Assembly: GCA_025464095.1 (NCBI GenBank)
Contig: JAODMF010000004.1
Span: forward strand, 124,001-188,000
DNA length: 64,000 nt
DNA from: Glaciihabitans sp.
GTDB lineage: Bacteria > Actinomycetota > Actinomycetes > Actinomycetales > Microbacteriaceae
Direction: 5' to 3'
Made by a program: the position numbers and the translations under genes. Position 1 is the first letter of the stretch. Every line of letters starts with the position of its first letter. The notes under the pieces were generated by a model that saw only the letters and a program-made list of their open reading frames with translations, made no database searches and was not told the origin of the DNA. Positions 1-7,508 of the stretch are shown here, in pieces.

Positions 1-639
1 GATGTTCAGCCCCCAGCCGCCGGCGTCGACGCCCTCGGGGCTCTGCTCCCAGGTCGCGTTCCGAATGCCCAGCGGCTCGAGCAGCCGCGGCGTCAGGTAG
101 TCGAGCAGTCGCTCCCCGGTCAGCCGGGTCAGGATCGCGGCCAGCAGGTGCGTCGCGCCACTGTTGTAGACGAAGCGCGTGCCCGGCTCGAATTCGAGCG
201 GAGTGGCGAGGATGCTGCGCACCCAGCCGGCATCCGGCAGCCCGCCCGTGCCGAGGGTTGCGGTGTCGACGGCGTGGCCCGAGGACATCGTGAGCAGGTG
301 CCGCACCGTGAGCCTGCGCAACCGTTCGCTGGGATCGGGAGGCAGGTCATCCGTGAGCAGGTCGACAACATGGTCGTCGAGCGTGAGCAGCCCGTCTTCG
401 ATGGCGAGCCCGACGGCGGTGCTGGTGAAGCTCTTACTCACCGAGAACATCATGTGCGGGTGCTCCGCGGCGTACGGATGCCACCACCCCTCGGCCACCA
501 CGAAACCGTGCCGCAGGAGCATAAAGCTGTTGAGGCTGTCGAGCGTGGTGTCTGCGGCGGTAATGAAGCCGGTGATCGCGGAGCTGGGGATGCCCTGCTC
601 CTCGGGCGTGCTTCGGGGAAGAGGAACGGATGCGGTCAC
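1..639 (-). CDS. Serine hydrolase, beta-lactamase/class C fold (partial)
   Basis: The protein reads off the left edge, so only the first 213 codons are present. Starting at GTG 639, it has the class C beta-lactamase/6-aminohexanoate-hydrolase fold: the nucleophile motif S66-V-S-K69 lies in FSVSKSFTS, followed by LTVRHLLTMSSGH (about 109-122) and the catalytic-type tyrosine in RFVYNSGATHLL (Y158). There is no signal peptide, so the enzyme is probably cytoplasmic. Such proteins are usually esterases or amidases rather than true antibiotic lactamases. The substrate is unknown. The C-terminal KTG/HxG box lies outside the window. Confidence 0.85.
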   Translation of the reverse strand, partial: MTASVPLPRSTPEEQGIPSSAITGFITAADTTLDSLNSFMLLRHGFVVAEGWWHPYAAEHPHMMFSVSKSFTSTAVGLAIEDGLLTLDDHVVDLLTDDLPPDPSERLRRLTVRHLLTMSSGHAVDTATLGTGGLPDAGWVRSILATPLEFEPGTRFVYNSGATHLLAAILTRLTGERLLDYLTPRLLEPLGIRNATWEQSPEGVDAGGWGLNI

Positions 640-750
640 GGAAACTCCAGGCGTCGGGGCTGTCGAATCGAGCCTATGACCTTCCGCGGCCGCTGCGACG
701 CGCTATCGTGTGCCGAGCAATAGTCGACAATTGGCGGGTGGCGGGCGAAC

Positions 751-1605
751 GTGAAGCACAGTAAGCGACGGGTAGCGACAAGCATCGCGGGGGTGCTCCT
801 GATCGGCTTTCTGGCATCTGGATGCTCAGCGCTCAACCAGGCGGTGCACCGGGCACTTGCCGGTTCTGTCCCCAGGGTCGGCTCGTGCTGGGATGCAACC
901 GCGCAGGAGGAAGACTATGCGAGCTGGGTCGGCCGCGCGCCGGTGCGGTGCACCGCACGGCACACGGCGTACACGTACGCGACCCCGTCGCTCAGCGGCA
1001 ACCTGCCCAGGAAACTGCTTGACGCCGACGACTACGTGAGCCAGGACATCTTCGCCGCGGGCTACGACGCGTGTGACTCGGCCTTCGCGACATTCGCACC
1101 GCTTGCGACGCTCGATGAAGTGCGGGTTTACCGGCCATTTCTCTTTCCCAACTCTGTTCAGTGGGCGGCAGGGGCGCGCTGGGTTCGCTGTGACGTTGGC
1201 GAGATCGAACCGGGCAGCTTGGTGAGCGAGCCGAAACTGGCCGTGCTTCCGGCCGCTATCGGCGACTTTGTGGAGGAGTTCAGCACGAACATTCCCCGGT
1301 ATCTGTTCTGCGTGAACCTTCCCAACGCGGCAGGTCAGCCGCCGCTCAGCCCCCATGCGGTGTACAGCGACTGTCTCGGATCGCTGCGCCCCGCCTGGGC
1401 GCTCAAAAAGACGTTCGACCTGTCGGCGCAGGCGGCTTATCCGTCGGCGGCGTACTTTGAGAAGGCGATCAAGAAACTGTGCGCCGATCCCTACGGGCTG
1501 CACGGCATCCTTACCTACGCCTACTACTCGAACGAGGACCAGTGGCGCGCAGGAAGCCGATACCTGGACTGCTGGGCGGGTACGGGAGCCGACGTATCCC
1601 AGTGA
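751..1605 (+). CDS. Septum-formation-type lipoprotein
   Basis: A GTG start gives 284 residues. A positively charged n-region, a hydrophobic segment and the lipobox LASGC (about residues 21-25) predict lipid anchoring on the outer face of the membrane. The mature part has two repeats of a pattern with paired cysteines, VPRVGSCWD...VRCTARHTAYT and a later VNLPNAAG...YSDCLG, resembling the actinobacterial Septum_form module (PF13845), whose biochemical role is not established. The ribosome binding site is weak. The convergent sigma factor gene ends 18 bp downstream. The family call is by motif recognition only. Confidence 0.75.
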   Translation: MKHSKRRVATSIAGVLLIGFLASGCSALNQAVHRALAGSVPRVGSCWDATAQEEDYASWVGRAPVRCTARHTAYTYATPSLSGNLPRKLLDADDYVSQDIFAAGYDACDSAFATFAPLATLDEVRVYRPFLFPNSVQWAAGARWVRCDVGEIEPGSLVSEPKLAVLPAAIGDFVEEFSTNIPRYLFCVNLPNAAGQPPLSPHAVYSDCLGSLRPAWALKKTFDLSAQAAYPSAAYFEKAIKKLCADPYGLHGILTYAYYSNEDQWRAGSRYLDCWAGTGADVSQ

Positions 1606-1623
1606 GTGCCGCGAAGGTGGCGG

Positions 1624-2847
1624 TTACGACGTGGCTGCCGCGCGAAGGAGCGCGGCCCTGGTAGCGGTGTCGGTCGTCAGGGAGATCGCCTTTTCGTAAG
1701 CCGCACGGGCCTCATCGCGCCTGCCGAGTCGCCCGAGCAGGTGGGCCCGCGTCGCCCAGGCCGGCTGGAACCGATCCGCCCCCTCGATGGCATCGAGCGC
1801 CCGCAGGGCTGCATCGGCCCCGTCCGTTTCGCCCATCGTTGCGGCCAGCGAGACGCGCGCGCCGAGCGTCGGTGCGATCTGCACCAGCGCCTCATAGAGG
1901 CGCTTCAGCGCAGCCCAGTCCGTCGCACCCGAGGCGGAGCGGTCGCAGTGCACCGACTGGATGGCCGCCTCGAGCTGGAAGCGCCCCACGCGATTGAACG
2001 TGGATGCGCGCCGCAGCCGTGCCTCTCCTGCGTCGATGAGGGTGGCATCCCAGAGGTCCGTGTCCTGTTCGTCGAGCGGAACGACCTGACCGGTGGGCGA
2101 AACGCGGGCGGCAGTACGCGAGAAGGAGAGCGCAATGAGAGCGGCGAGACCGTGGGCTTCCGGCTCGGTGGCGAGAAGATCGGCGAGGGTGGTTGCGAGG
2201 TACAGGGCCTCACCAGCGAGTGATTCGCGGGCGGTCGCCCCGGAGACGCCCTGCCAGTCGATCGCGTACGCTCCGTAAATCGCCTCGAGTACGGCGGGCA
2301 GTCGTGCCGGCATGTCAGCGAGAGTGGGAACCCGGAACGGGATGCGCGCGTCGCGGATCCGGCGTTTGGCGCGCACCAGCCGCTGGGCCATGGCGGGCTC
2401 CGGTACCTGGAACGCCGAAGCGATCTGAAGCGAATCGAAGCCGAGCACCGTCTGCAGCATGAGCGGGGTGCGGATACTTTCATCGACCGCCGGATGCGCA
2501 CAGACGAACATGAGGGCGAGCCGCCTGTCCGGAATCGATTCGAGGTCGAACTCGGCCGCGGCCGATTGGTCGTCAAAGTCGAGGTCGCCAAGCGGTGTCG
2601 ACGTGCGATACGCGGACGACTTGTACAGGTCCCTGAGTCGGTTGCGGGCGACAGTCAGCAGCCAGCCCTCGGGGTTGACCGGGATGCCCGCGCCCGGCCA
2701 GGTGGCCAGAGCCTGCACGAATGCGTCGGCCAGGGCGTCCTCCGCGGTGGGGATGTCGCCGGTGCGAGCTGCCAGAATGGCCAGCAACCGACCGTACGAC
2801 TCGCGCGCGACCGCCTCAGCGCGCTGCGCCGCTGCTGGCTGCGTCAT
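1624..2847 (-). CDS. ECF RNA polymerase sigma factor, ECF42 type (SigJ-like with C-terminal TPR)
   Basis: This 407-residue protein has sigma region 2 at about 16-75 (AEDALADAFVQALATWP, NPEGWLLTVARNRL) and region 4 at about 130-175 (LGFDSLQIASAFQVPEPAMAQRLVRAKRRIR). A long C-terminal extension (DUF6596 then TPR-like helices rich in ALDAIEGAD and GRRDEARAAYEKA) is typical of the ECF42 group, which needs this extension for activity and has no anti-sigma partner. ATG 2847 was chosen because the region 2 homology starts just after it and the YCII gene ends 82 bp upstream. That YCII/DGPF gene is the standard genetic partner of ECF42. Confidence 0.9.
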   Translation of the reverse strand: MTQPAAAQRAEAVARESYGRLLAILAARTGDIPTAEDALADAFVQALATWPGAGIPVNPEGWLLTVARNRLRDLYKSSAYRTSTPLGDLDFDDQSAAAEFDLESIPDRRLALMFVCAHPAVDESIRTPLMLQTVLGFDSLQIASAFQVPEPAMAQRLVRAKRRIRDARIPFRVPTLADMPARLPAVLEAIYGAYAIDWQGVSGATARESLAGEALYLATTLADLLATEPEAHGLAALIALSFSRTAARVSPTGQVVPLDEQDTDLWDATLIDAGEARLRRASTFNRVGRFQLEAAIQSVHCDRSASGATDWAALKRLYEALVQIAPTLGARVSLAATMGETDGADAALRALDAIEGADRFQPAWATRAHLLGRLGRRDEARAAYEKAISLTTDTATRAALLRAAATS

Positions 2848-2929
2848 CCTCGTCCCTGCGAATGTGGCCCCGGGCGCAGACGAAGGGCGTGCCCGCTTGA
2901 TCGGGCCCGACCTTCGTCCGCTGCCGGGC

Positions 2930-3307
2930 TCAGGCGACGGTGTGCCACTCGTGCTCGGAGAACAGGATGGCCGACGGCCGGATTTCGACAGCGCCGTACA
3001 TCGCGCCGGGGCATTGTTCGGCCCAGGCGATTGCGGCATCCAGGTCGGGAACGTCGACGACGAACGTGCCGTTGAGGCGCTCCTTCGTGTCGGCAAACGG
3101 GCCATCCTGAACCTTCAGCGCGCCGTCCCGAACCGACACGGTTGTGGATGCCGCCACCGGCTGCAGGATGTCTGCAGACACCAGCACCCCAGCCGCGTCG
3201 AGCGACTTCGCGTACGCGTCGAACGCCGCTCGGCCCCACTCCATCTGCTCATCGGTGATCTTGGCGTCGTCTGCCTCCTGGGCGAGGACGAGAAGTGAGT
3301 ACCGCAT
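2930..3307 (-). CDS. YCII-related (DGPF) protein, ECF42 partner
   Basis: A 125-residue dimeric alpha-beta barrel protein of the YCII family. The family signature DGPFADTKE is at about 60-68, after a MRYSLLVLAQE beta strand at the N-terminus. Good ribosome binding bases (AAGGGAAAC) precede ATG 3307, so the longer upstream frame is not used. It lies 82 bp upstream of the ECF42 sigma factor on the same strand and probably forms an operon with it. DGPF proteins are the usual ECF42 targets or partners. Enzymatic activity is not established for this subgroup. Confidence 0.88.
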   Translation of the reverse strand: MRYSLLVLAQEADDAKITDEQMEWGRAAFDAYAKSLDAAGVLVSADILQPVAASTTVSVRDGALKVQDGPFADTKERLNGTFVVDVPDLDAAIAWAEQCPGAMYGAVEIRPSAILFSEHEWHTVA

Positions 3308-3511
3308 GTGTTTCCCTTCGATTGGTCGATCCTGACACCTGCATGACGAGCCAGTCGAGCCCCGATCGACACGGAACTCAAAATGCGACATGAGATGGAC
3401 CAAAGGGCAGAGGGCACGCTCGATTCCGACAGGGTGGGGTGGGGCTCACCGAAGGACGCCCTGTGGGGCAGAAGCCGGCCACCGAGCGCGTTCGTGGGGC
3501 CGGCGCCGTGG

Positions 3512-4174
3512 CTAGTTCGAGGTCGGCGACGAGGCGCTCGGCCAGACAACGACGTTGCTGATGCGACAGGTGTCTGGCACGTAGGTGCCCAGCTGTGCCG
3601 TCGTGTGCCATGCGATGGCCTTGCCCGTCGGCACCTCGCCAAGCACGACAGCCGAGCTTCCGGCGGGTGCTTCTTTCGCGTTGGACGCCGCACCGAATGC
3701 CACGGTGAACTCAACATGCAGACCACGATCTGCCGGGTTCTTGACGGTGCCGGATGCCGTGCCGGTCGATCCGGCGGGCACGCAGGTTGAGGACGTGATG
3801 CTCTTCGCTATCGCCAACCTGGTCGCGACGATGTTGTCAACGGCCCAGGCGGAGTCCGGGCAGGTGGTGTTCATGCCCGCCTTGATCTCGGCGACGTCGA
3901 CTTTCTTGCTCAGGCTGTCGATCGCCCCGGCGATCTTGGCGCGGTTCGCAAAACCGATCTCAGTGCACGCCGCGGTGACCTGTGCCTTGACGGTCGCGGC
4001 GTGCGCCGCTGCGGCGGCCTTCTTCTGCACGATCGAATCGATCGAACCCTGCAACGATGCGGCCTGCGACTGAAGCGTGGTCAATTGCGTGTACTGGAAC
4101 GCCGCGGCTGCGGCGCCGGCGAGGATCACGATGATGGCCAGCACCTGCGGCAGGCGGCTGCGCCCGTTAGACAT
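3512..4174 (-). CDS. Membrane-anchored extracytoplasmic protein of unknown function
   Basis: A 220-residue protein with one N-terminal transmembrane helix (about 10-30, VLAIIVILAGAAAAAFQY), then a helical, alanine- and glutamine-rich coiled-coil stretch (about 31-75), then a beta-rich domain with three well spaced cysteines (in VTAACTEIG, MNTTCPDS and SSTCVPAG) and a fourth in VPDTCRIS, suggesting two disulfides outside the cell. Its start overlaps the end of the upstream DUF2510 gene by 8 bp, so translation is probably coupled. The DUF2510 protein has the same TM plus coiled-coil layout, suggesting the two form a complex. No function is recognised. Confidence 0.8.
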   Translation of the reverse strand: MSNGRSRLPQVLAIIVILAGAAAAAFQYTQLTTLQSQAASLQGSIDSIVQKKAAAAAHAATVKAQVTAACTEIGFANRAKIAGAIDSLSKKVDVAEIKAGMNTTCPDSAWAVDNIVATRLAIAKSITSSTCVPAGSTGTASGTVKNPADRGLHVEFTVAFGAASNAKEAPAGSSAVVLGEVPTGKAIAWHTTAQLGTYVPDTCRISNVVVWPSASSPTSN

Positions 4175-4955
4175 TGCGACCAGCCCCCAAGTGCTCGGAG
4201 AGACCCTGGTTCTCCACGGTGGTCAGTTGCTGCTGCAGGTTGTTCACGGCCTCCTGCTGGGATGTCACGAGGTAGAACACGAAGGCGGCCGCAGCGATGG
4301 CCGCGACGGCGAGCACCCACAGGATAACGGTGAGAAGTCGGGATGGGGTCGGCCGGTCATCCTGTACCGGAACGATCGTTGTCGGCGATTGGGGCGGTAT
4401 CGCGCCCATGATCGGCACCGCGACGGCGATCGGCCCGGAGAAGAGGTCAGCCGAGTGCATGTCGGGCATGGGCACGGACATGGCCTCGGGATCACGCGCC
4501 GAGATCGAGCGCTGCGAGTCCGGGACGTCGCGCGCGACGGCCGTTTTCGCCGCCGTCGGTTCCGGGATGATCGGCTGCAGGGATGCGGGCGATGCGGGCG
4601 ATGCGGACGGCTGCACGACGTAGATCTGGTCGGGGGCCGTGACGTTGAAGCCGTCGGGAGCAGAATCCACCGGATTTGAGAACGGCACCTGTGCCTGCAG
4701 CGCGTTCGGGTCGGGCTTTACCGTCGGCGCAATCGGTCCGACCTCGTGCACTCCCGGGGGAAGCACGCGCGGAACATCGCCGGGAGACAGGAAGGGATCG
4801 ACCGGCTCCGGCGCTGGTTCCGGCTCGGGATCGGGAATCGCAACGGGGGGCTCGGGAACGGACTGGAACCACTCCGACCAGCGCTCGCCGTCCCAGTAAC
4901 GTTCGCCGCTTCCGAGGATCGGGTCCGGGTACCACCCTGGTGGGGGAAGCGACAT
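4167..4955 (-). CDS. DUF2510 protein with single C-terminal TM helix
   Basis: A 262-residue protein with an N-terminal DUF2510 module (PPPGWYPDP...RYWDGERWSEW, residues 3-32), a cytoplasmic Pro/Glu/Asp-rich linker (PDPEPEPAPEPVD), a long low-complexity middle and a transmembrane helix near 210-232 (VILWVLAVAAIAAAAFVFYL). A short coiled coil (EAVNNLQQQLTTVENQ) ends the protein outside the membrane. ATG 4955 was chosen because the WYPDP module normally begins within ten residues of the start. It is translationally coupled to the following TM/coiled-coil protein. DUF2510 is thought to be a small cytosolic recognition domain. The role here is unknown. Confidence 0.85.
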   Translation of the reverse strand: MSLPPPGWYPDPILGSGERYWDGERWSEWFQSVPEPPVAIPDPEPEPAPEPVDPFLSPGDVPRVLPPGVHEVGPIAPTVKPDPNALQAQVPFSNPVDSAPDGFNVTAPDQIYVVQPSASPASPASLQPIIPEPTAAKTAVARDVPDSQRSISARDPEAMSVPMPDMHSADLFSGPIAVAVPIMGAIPPQSPTTIVPVQDDRPTPSRLLTVILWVLAVAAIAAAAFVFYLVTSQQEAVNNLQQQLTTVENQGLSEHLGAGRNV

Positions 4956-5089
4956 CAGGTCGTCCTCGTGAGGCGTTGGGCGTGCATCCGTTGCTGGTCC
5001 ATGACTTTTCGATCGTAGCCGCCGACCCCGCCTCGCACCGGCGATGGCGCGGCGTTTCGACCGTCGGGGGTGCACGGCATACTGGGCGA

Positions 5090-6172
5090 ATGGCGACGAG
5101 AGCGAGCGCGGCGGACATTCTTCGCATGCGGCTCTCCGCACAGCGCATCGATGCGGTCGCCGCCCCGGGCCGCACGATCAGCGAGACGGCCCGGCACTTG
5201 CTGGCTACACAGGCTCAGGATTTCGCCCAGTCGCTCTGGGCCCTGGGCGCGCGCACGCCGGGTGCCGTGCGCAGCGACGTGATCGCCGCGCTAGCCGACG
5301 GTTCGGTGGTGCGTTCGCTTCCGATCCGCGGCACCCTGCACCTGGTTGCGGCGGCCGACCTGAACTGGATGCTGGCGCTGACCGCCCAGCGCACGCTGCA
5401 GGGTGCGACCACCCGGCATGCCGCCCTCGGCCTCGACCAGCAGACGTTGGAGCGCGCGGCGACCGTGGTCGCGGAAGCGCTCGAAGGGGGCAACTCGCTG
5501 ACGCGCGCCGAGTTCATGGAACTGCTCGAGCGCAAGGGCGTCTCCGCGGAGGGCCAGCGCGGCTACCACATCATCTTCTACCTGTCACAGATCGGCCTGG
5601 TTTGCTGGGGGCCGCCGCGGGGAACGCAGCAGGCGCTCGTGCTGGTGGAGGAGTGGATACCGAGGCCGCGGCTCCTGGACCGCGACGAGTCGCTGCGTGA
5701 GTTCGCCCTCCGCTACTTCACTGGCCACGGACCGGCAACCGAGCGAGACTTCGCCTGGTGGACGAAACTCACACTGAAGGACGTCCGCGCGGGAATCGCC
5801 GCGGCAGCCAGCGAGCTCACCGAACTGGTGCTCGGCGAGACGACCTACCTCGTCGCGACGTGCGCGGCAGACACGGCCACCGCATCCGGTTCTCCGGCCG
5901 GGGTTTACGCCCTGCCCGGATTCGACGAGTACCTGCTCGGCTACCAGGACCGCGGGCTGCCGCTGGCTGCCGAACACTCCGCACGGATCGTTCCCGGGTT
6001 GAACGGCATCTTCCTGCCGATCATTGTGTCCAAGGGTCGCGTGGCTGGCACCTGGCGGCGTGTGCCCAAGTCAACCGCCATCGAGCCCGAGCATTTCGCT
6101 CCGGCGTCAGGGGTCGTCGAGAAGGGCTTCGCCCGAGCCGCGCGGGCCTACGCGAGATTCCTCGACGACTGA
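5090..6172 (+). CDS. Winged-helix DNA-binding protein, AlkZ (HTH_42) family
   Basis: A 360-residue protein matching the HTH_42/AlkZ family (DUF1006). The family marks are the N-terminal LRMRLSAQRID, then RSLPIRGTLHLVAAADLNWML, the central TGHGPATERDFAWWTKLTLKD and a C-terminal LPGFDEYLLGYQDR followed by a beta-rich end. Characterised members unhook DNA interstrand crosslinks as glycosylases (AlkZ/YcaQ); the QxQ catalytic motif of AlkZ is not obvious here, so this may be a non-glycosylase or TxQ/AlkX-like relative. Start is ATG 5090; codon bias before that point is unlike coding sequence. It converges on the NIPSNAP gene with a 3-bp gap. Confidence 0.82.
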   Translation: MATRASAADILRMRLSAQRIDAVAAPGRTISETARHLLATQAQDFAQSLWALGARTPGAVRSDVIAALADGSVVRSLPIRGTLHLVAAADLNWMLALTAQRTLQGATTRHAALGLDQQTLERAATVVAEALEGGNSLTRAEFMELLERKGVSAEGQRGYHIIFYLSQIGLVCWGPPRGTQQALVLVEEWIPRPRLLDRDESLREFALRYFTGHGPATERDFAWWTKLTLKDVRAGIAAAASELTELVLGETTYLVATCAADTATASGSPAGVYALPGFDEYLLGYQDRGLPLAAEHSARIVPGLNGIFLPIIVSKGRVAGTWRRVPKSTAIEPEHFAPASGVVEKGFARAARAYARFLDD

Positions 6173-6175
6173 GGC

Positions 6176-6508
6176 CTACGAAGCGGAGGAGCTGCCGTGC
6201 ACCGTCGGCAGGTCGGTCGGCTTGAGGAACACCGATTCGATTTTGGCGACGATCTCGCCGTCAACGACGGACGCTGCTTTCGCCTCGATCCAGACCGGGT
6301 CTGCCTGGAAGTCGGCCCAATTCTTCTTCGGGTTGCCGGTGTGACGCAGCACGTAGATCAGGACATCCTTGTTGTCGGCGGATGCCCAGAAGTCGATCGT
6401 TTCCATGCCGTGCGCGGCGAACCGATCGAGCGTGTAGTCGCGAAAGCGCGCGAGCAGGGCGTCCCGCTTGCCATGCGTGGCGGTGTAGGTGCGGAGTTCG
6501 TAGGTCAT
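6176..6508 (-). CDS. NIPSNAP family protein
   Basis: A 110-residue ferredoxin-like (dimeric alpha-beta barrel) protein. The start MTYELRTYTATHGKRDALL and the middle GNPKKNWADFQADPVW are typical of NIPSNAP proteins. Its ATG overlaps the stop of the upstream NUDIX gene by 4 bp, so the two are almost certainly co-translated. NIPSNAP proteins have no agreed enzymatic role. Pairing with a NUDIX hydrolase hints at a housekeeping clean-up function, but that is inference. Confidence 0.85.
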   Translation of the reverse strand: MTYELRTYTATHGKRDALLARFRDYTLDRFAAHGMETIDFWASADNKDVLIYVLRHTGNPKKNWADFQADPVWIEAKAASVVDGEIVAKIESVFLKPTDLPTVHGSSSAS

Positions 6509-6987
6509 TCTTCTATCTTCCTCACAAGAGCGTCCAGGGCCGAAAGCTGGCCCTTCACCAGTTTGATGCGCGCCGCGTCGAGCGGCACCCATCGGGCGTC
6601 GTCGACTTCTGGGAACTCCTGCATGCGCCCCGACCGCGGCGGCCATTCCAGGGGGAAGGTATTGCTGACCACGGTGTCTACCTCGAGGTCCGACTCGGCG
6701 GCGAAGACAGTGACGACCTTGCCGGATGCCTGCCGAAAATCACCGAGCCGCACGTATTCGGTGTCCGGCGCGGAGACGCCGATTTCCTCGAGAAACTCGC
6801 GATGTGCGACAGCGAAGACGTCCTCCGTATCGTCGTACTCGCCTTTCGGGATCGACCAGGCATGGTCGTCTTTTCGGCTCCAGAATGGTCCGCCCATGTG
6901 GGCGATGAAGACCTCGAGCGCGTCGGCGCCCCGCTTGTCACCGGCGAATCGGTAGAGCAGGATGCCGGAACTGCGCACGTTCGCCAT
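6505..6987 (-). CDS. NUDIX hydrolase
   Basis: A 160-residue hydrolase of nucleoside diphosphate-X compounds. The NUDIX box is complete at about 60-82: G-EYDDT-E-DVFAVAH-REFLEEIGV, with both metal-binding glutamates in REFLEE. The N-terminal MANVRSSGILLYRF and the SIPKGEYDD context resemble the short actinobacterial NUDIX proteins of the MutT/Ap4A class. Start is ATG 6987. The gene is first in a two-gene operon with the NIPSNAP gene. The substrate cannot be told from sequence. Confidence 0.92.
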   Translation of the reverse strand: MANVRSSGILLYRFAGDKRGADALEVFIAHMGGPFWSRKDDHAWSIPKGEYDDTEDVFAVAHREFLEEIGVSAPDTEYVRLGDFRQASGKVVTVFAAESDLEVDTVVSNTFPLEWPPRSGRMQEFPEVDDARWVPLDAARIKLVKGQLSALDALVRKIEE

Positions 6988-7051
6988 TCTTTGATCCTCG
7001 CATGCTGCGGCCGCGCATCCGGGGTTCTCGGGCGGGCCGTAGGCTGGATGC

Positions 7052-7429
7052 ATGGTCCGACGCATCGATTCCCGGCAGGTGACCCGGGCGGTCGTTCTCG
7101 ACATCGCGCTCGTGATCGTGTTCGTTCTGATCGGGCGGGCGAGCCACGGCGAGGCGATCGATGTCGCCGGCGTCGCGACGACGGCGTGGCCGTTCCTCGT
7201 CGGCCTCTTGGTCGGCTGGATCGCGATGCGCGCCTGGCGTTCGCCGTCGCGAGTGGTGTGGACCGCCGTCGGAATCTACGCCTCGACGCTGGTGATCGGG
7301 ATGCTGCTGCGCCTGGCCAGCGCGCAGGGTGTTCAGCTCGCCTTCGTCATCGTCGCGGCGATCTCGCTCGCGGTCTTCCTGCTCGGGTGGCGGCTCCTCG
7401 CTCGCTACCTCGCCGGCCGTCGCCGCTAG
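7052..7429 (+). CDS. DUF3054 membrane protein
   Basis: A 125-residue integral membrane protein with four predicted helices: about 12-30 (AVVLDIALVIVFVLIGRAS), 45-60, 70-90 and 95-115. The pattern GRASHGEA...TAWPFLVGLLVGW...RMxAWRSPSR is characteristic of the actinobacterial DUF3054 family, whose function is unknown. It starts with ATG 7052, 64 bp from and divergent to the NUDIX gene. Its stop codon lies inside the left end of a long palindrome shared with the convergent mannosyltransferase gene. Confidence 0.88.
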   Translation: MVRRIDSRQVTRAVVLDIALVIVFVLIGRASHGEAIDVAGVATTAWPFLVGLLVGWIAMRAWRSPSRVVWTAVGIYASTLVIGMLLRLASAQGVQLAFVIVAAISLAVFLLGWRLLARYLAGRRR

Positions 7430-7508
7430 CCATCTACACGAGTTGCCTTCTTTGGTCGCTATTCGAGCGCGCATAGCGACCAAACCAGGCAACTCGTGTG
7501 ATGGCTAG
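7426..7508. repeat. Long palindromic element, copy A (possible bidirectional terminator)
   Basis: The core has a left arm at 7436-7462 and a right arm at 7473-7499, 27 nt each with 2 mismatches and a 10-nt loop. The inverted symmetry continues outward with CTAGCCAT on both sides, taking in the stop codons of both convergent genes (TAG at 7427 and the complementary TAG at 7505). The arm sequence is almost identical to the element at 23002-23067, while the flanks are unrelated. It would form a very stable hairpin in either transcript. Confidence 0.9.

Noticed and set aside
4676-5089. Extension of the AlkZ-type gene upstream to 4676
   Set aside because: It is antisense to the DUF2510 gene; AlkZ homology begins at ATG 5090.
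6642-6646. A longer NIPSNAP start at 6646
   Set aside because: It would overlap most of the NUDIX box in another frame; the family start is MTYELRTY at 6508.
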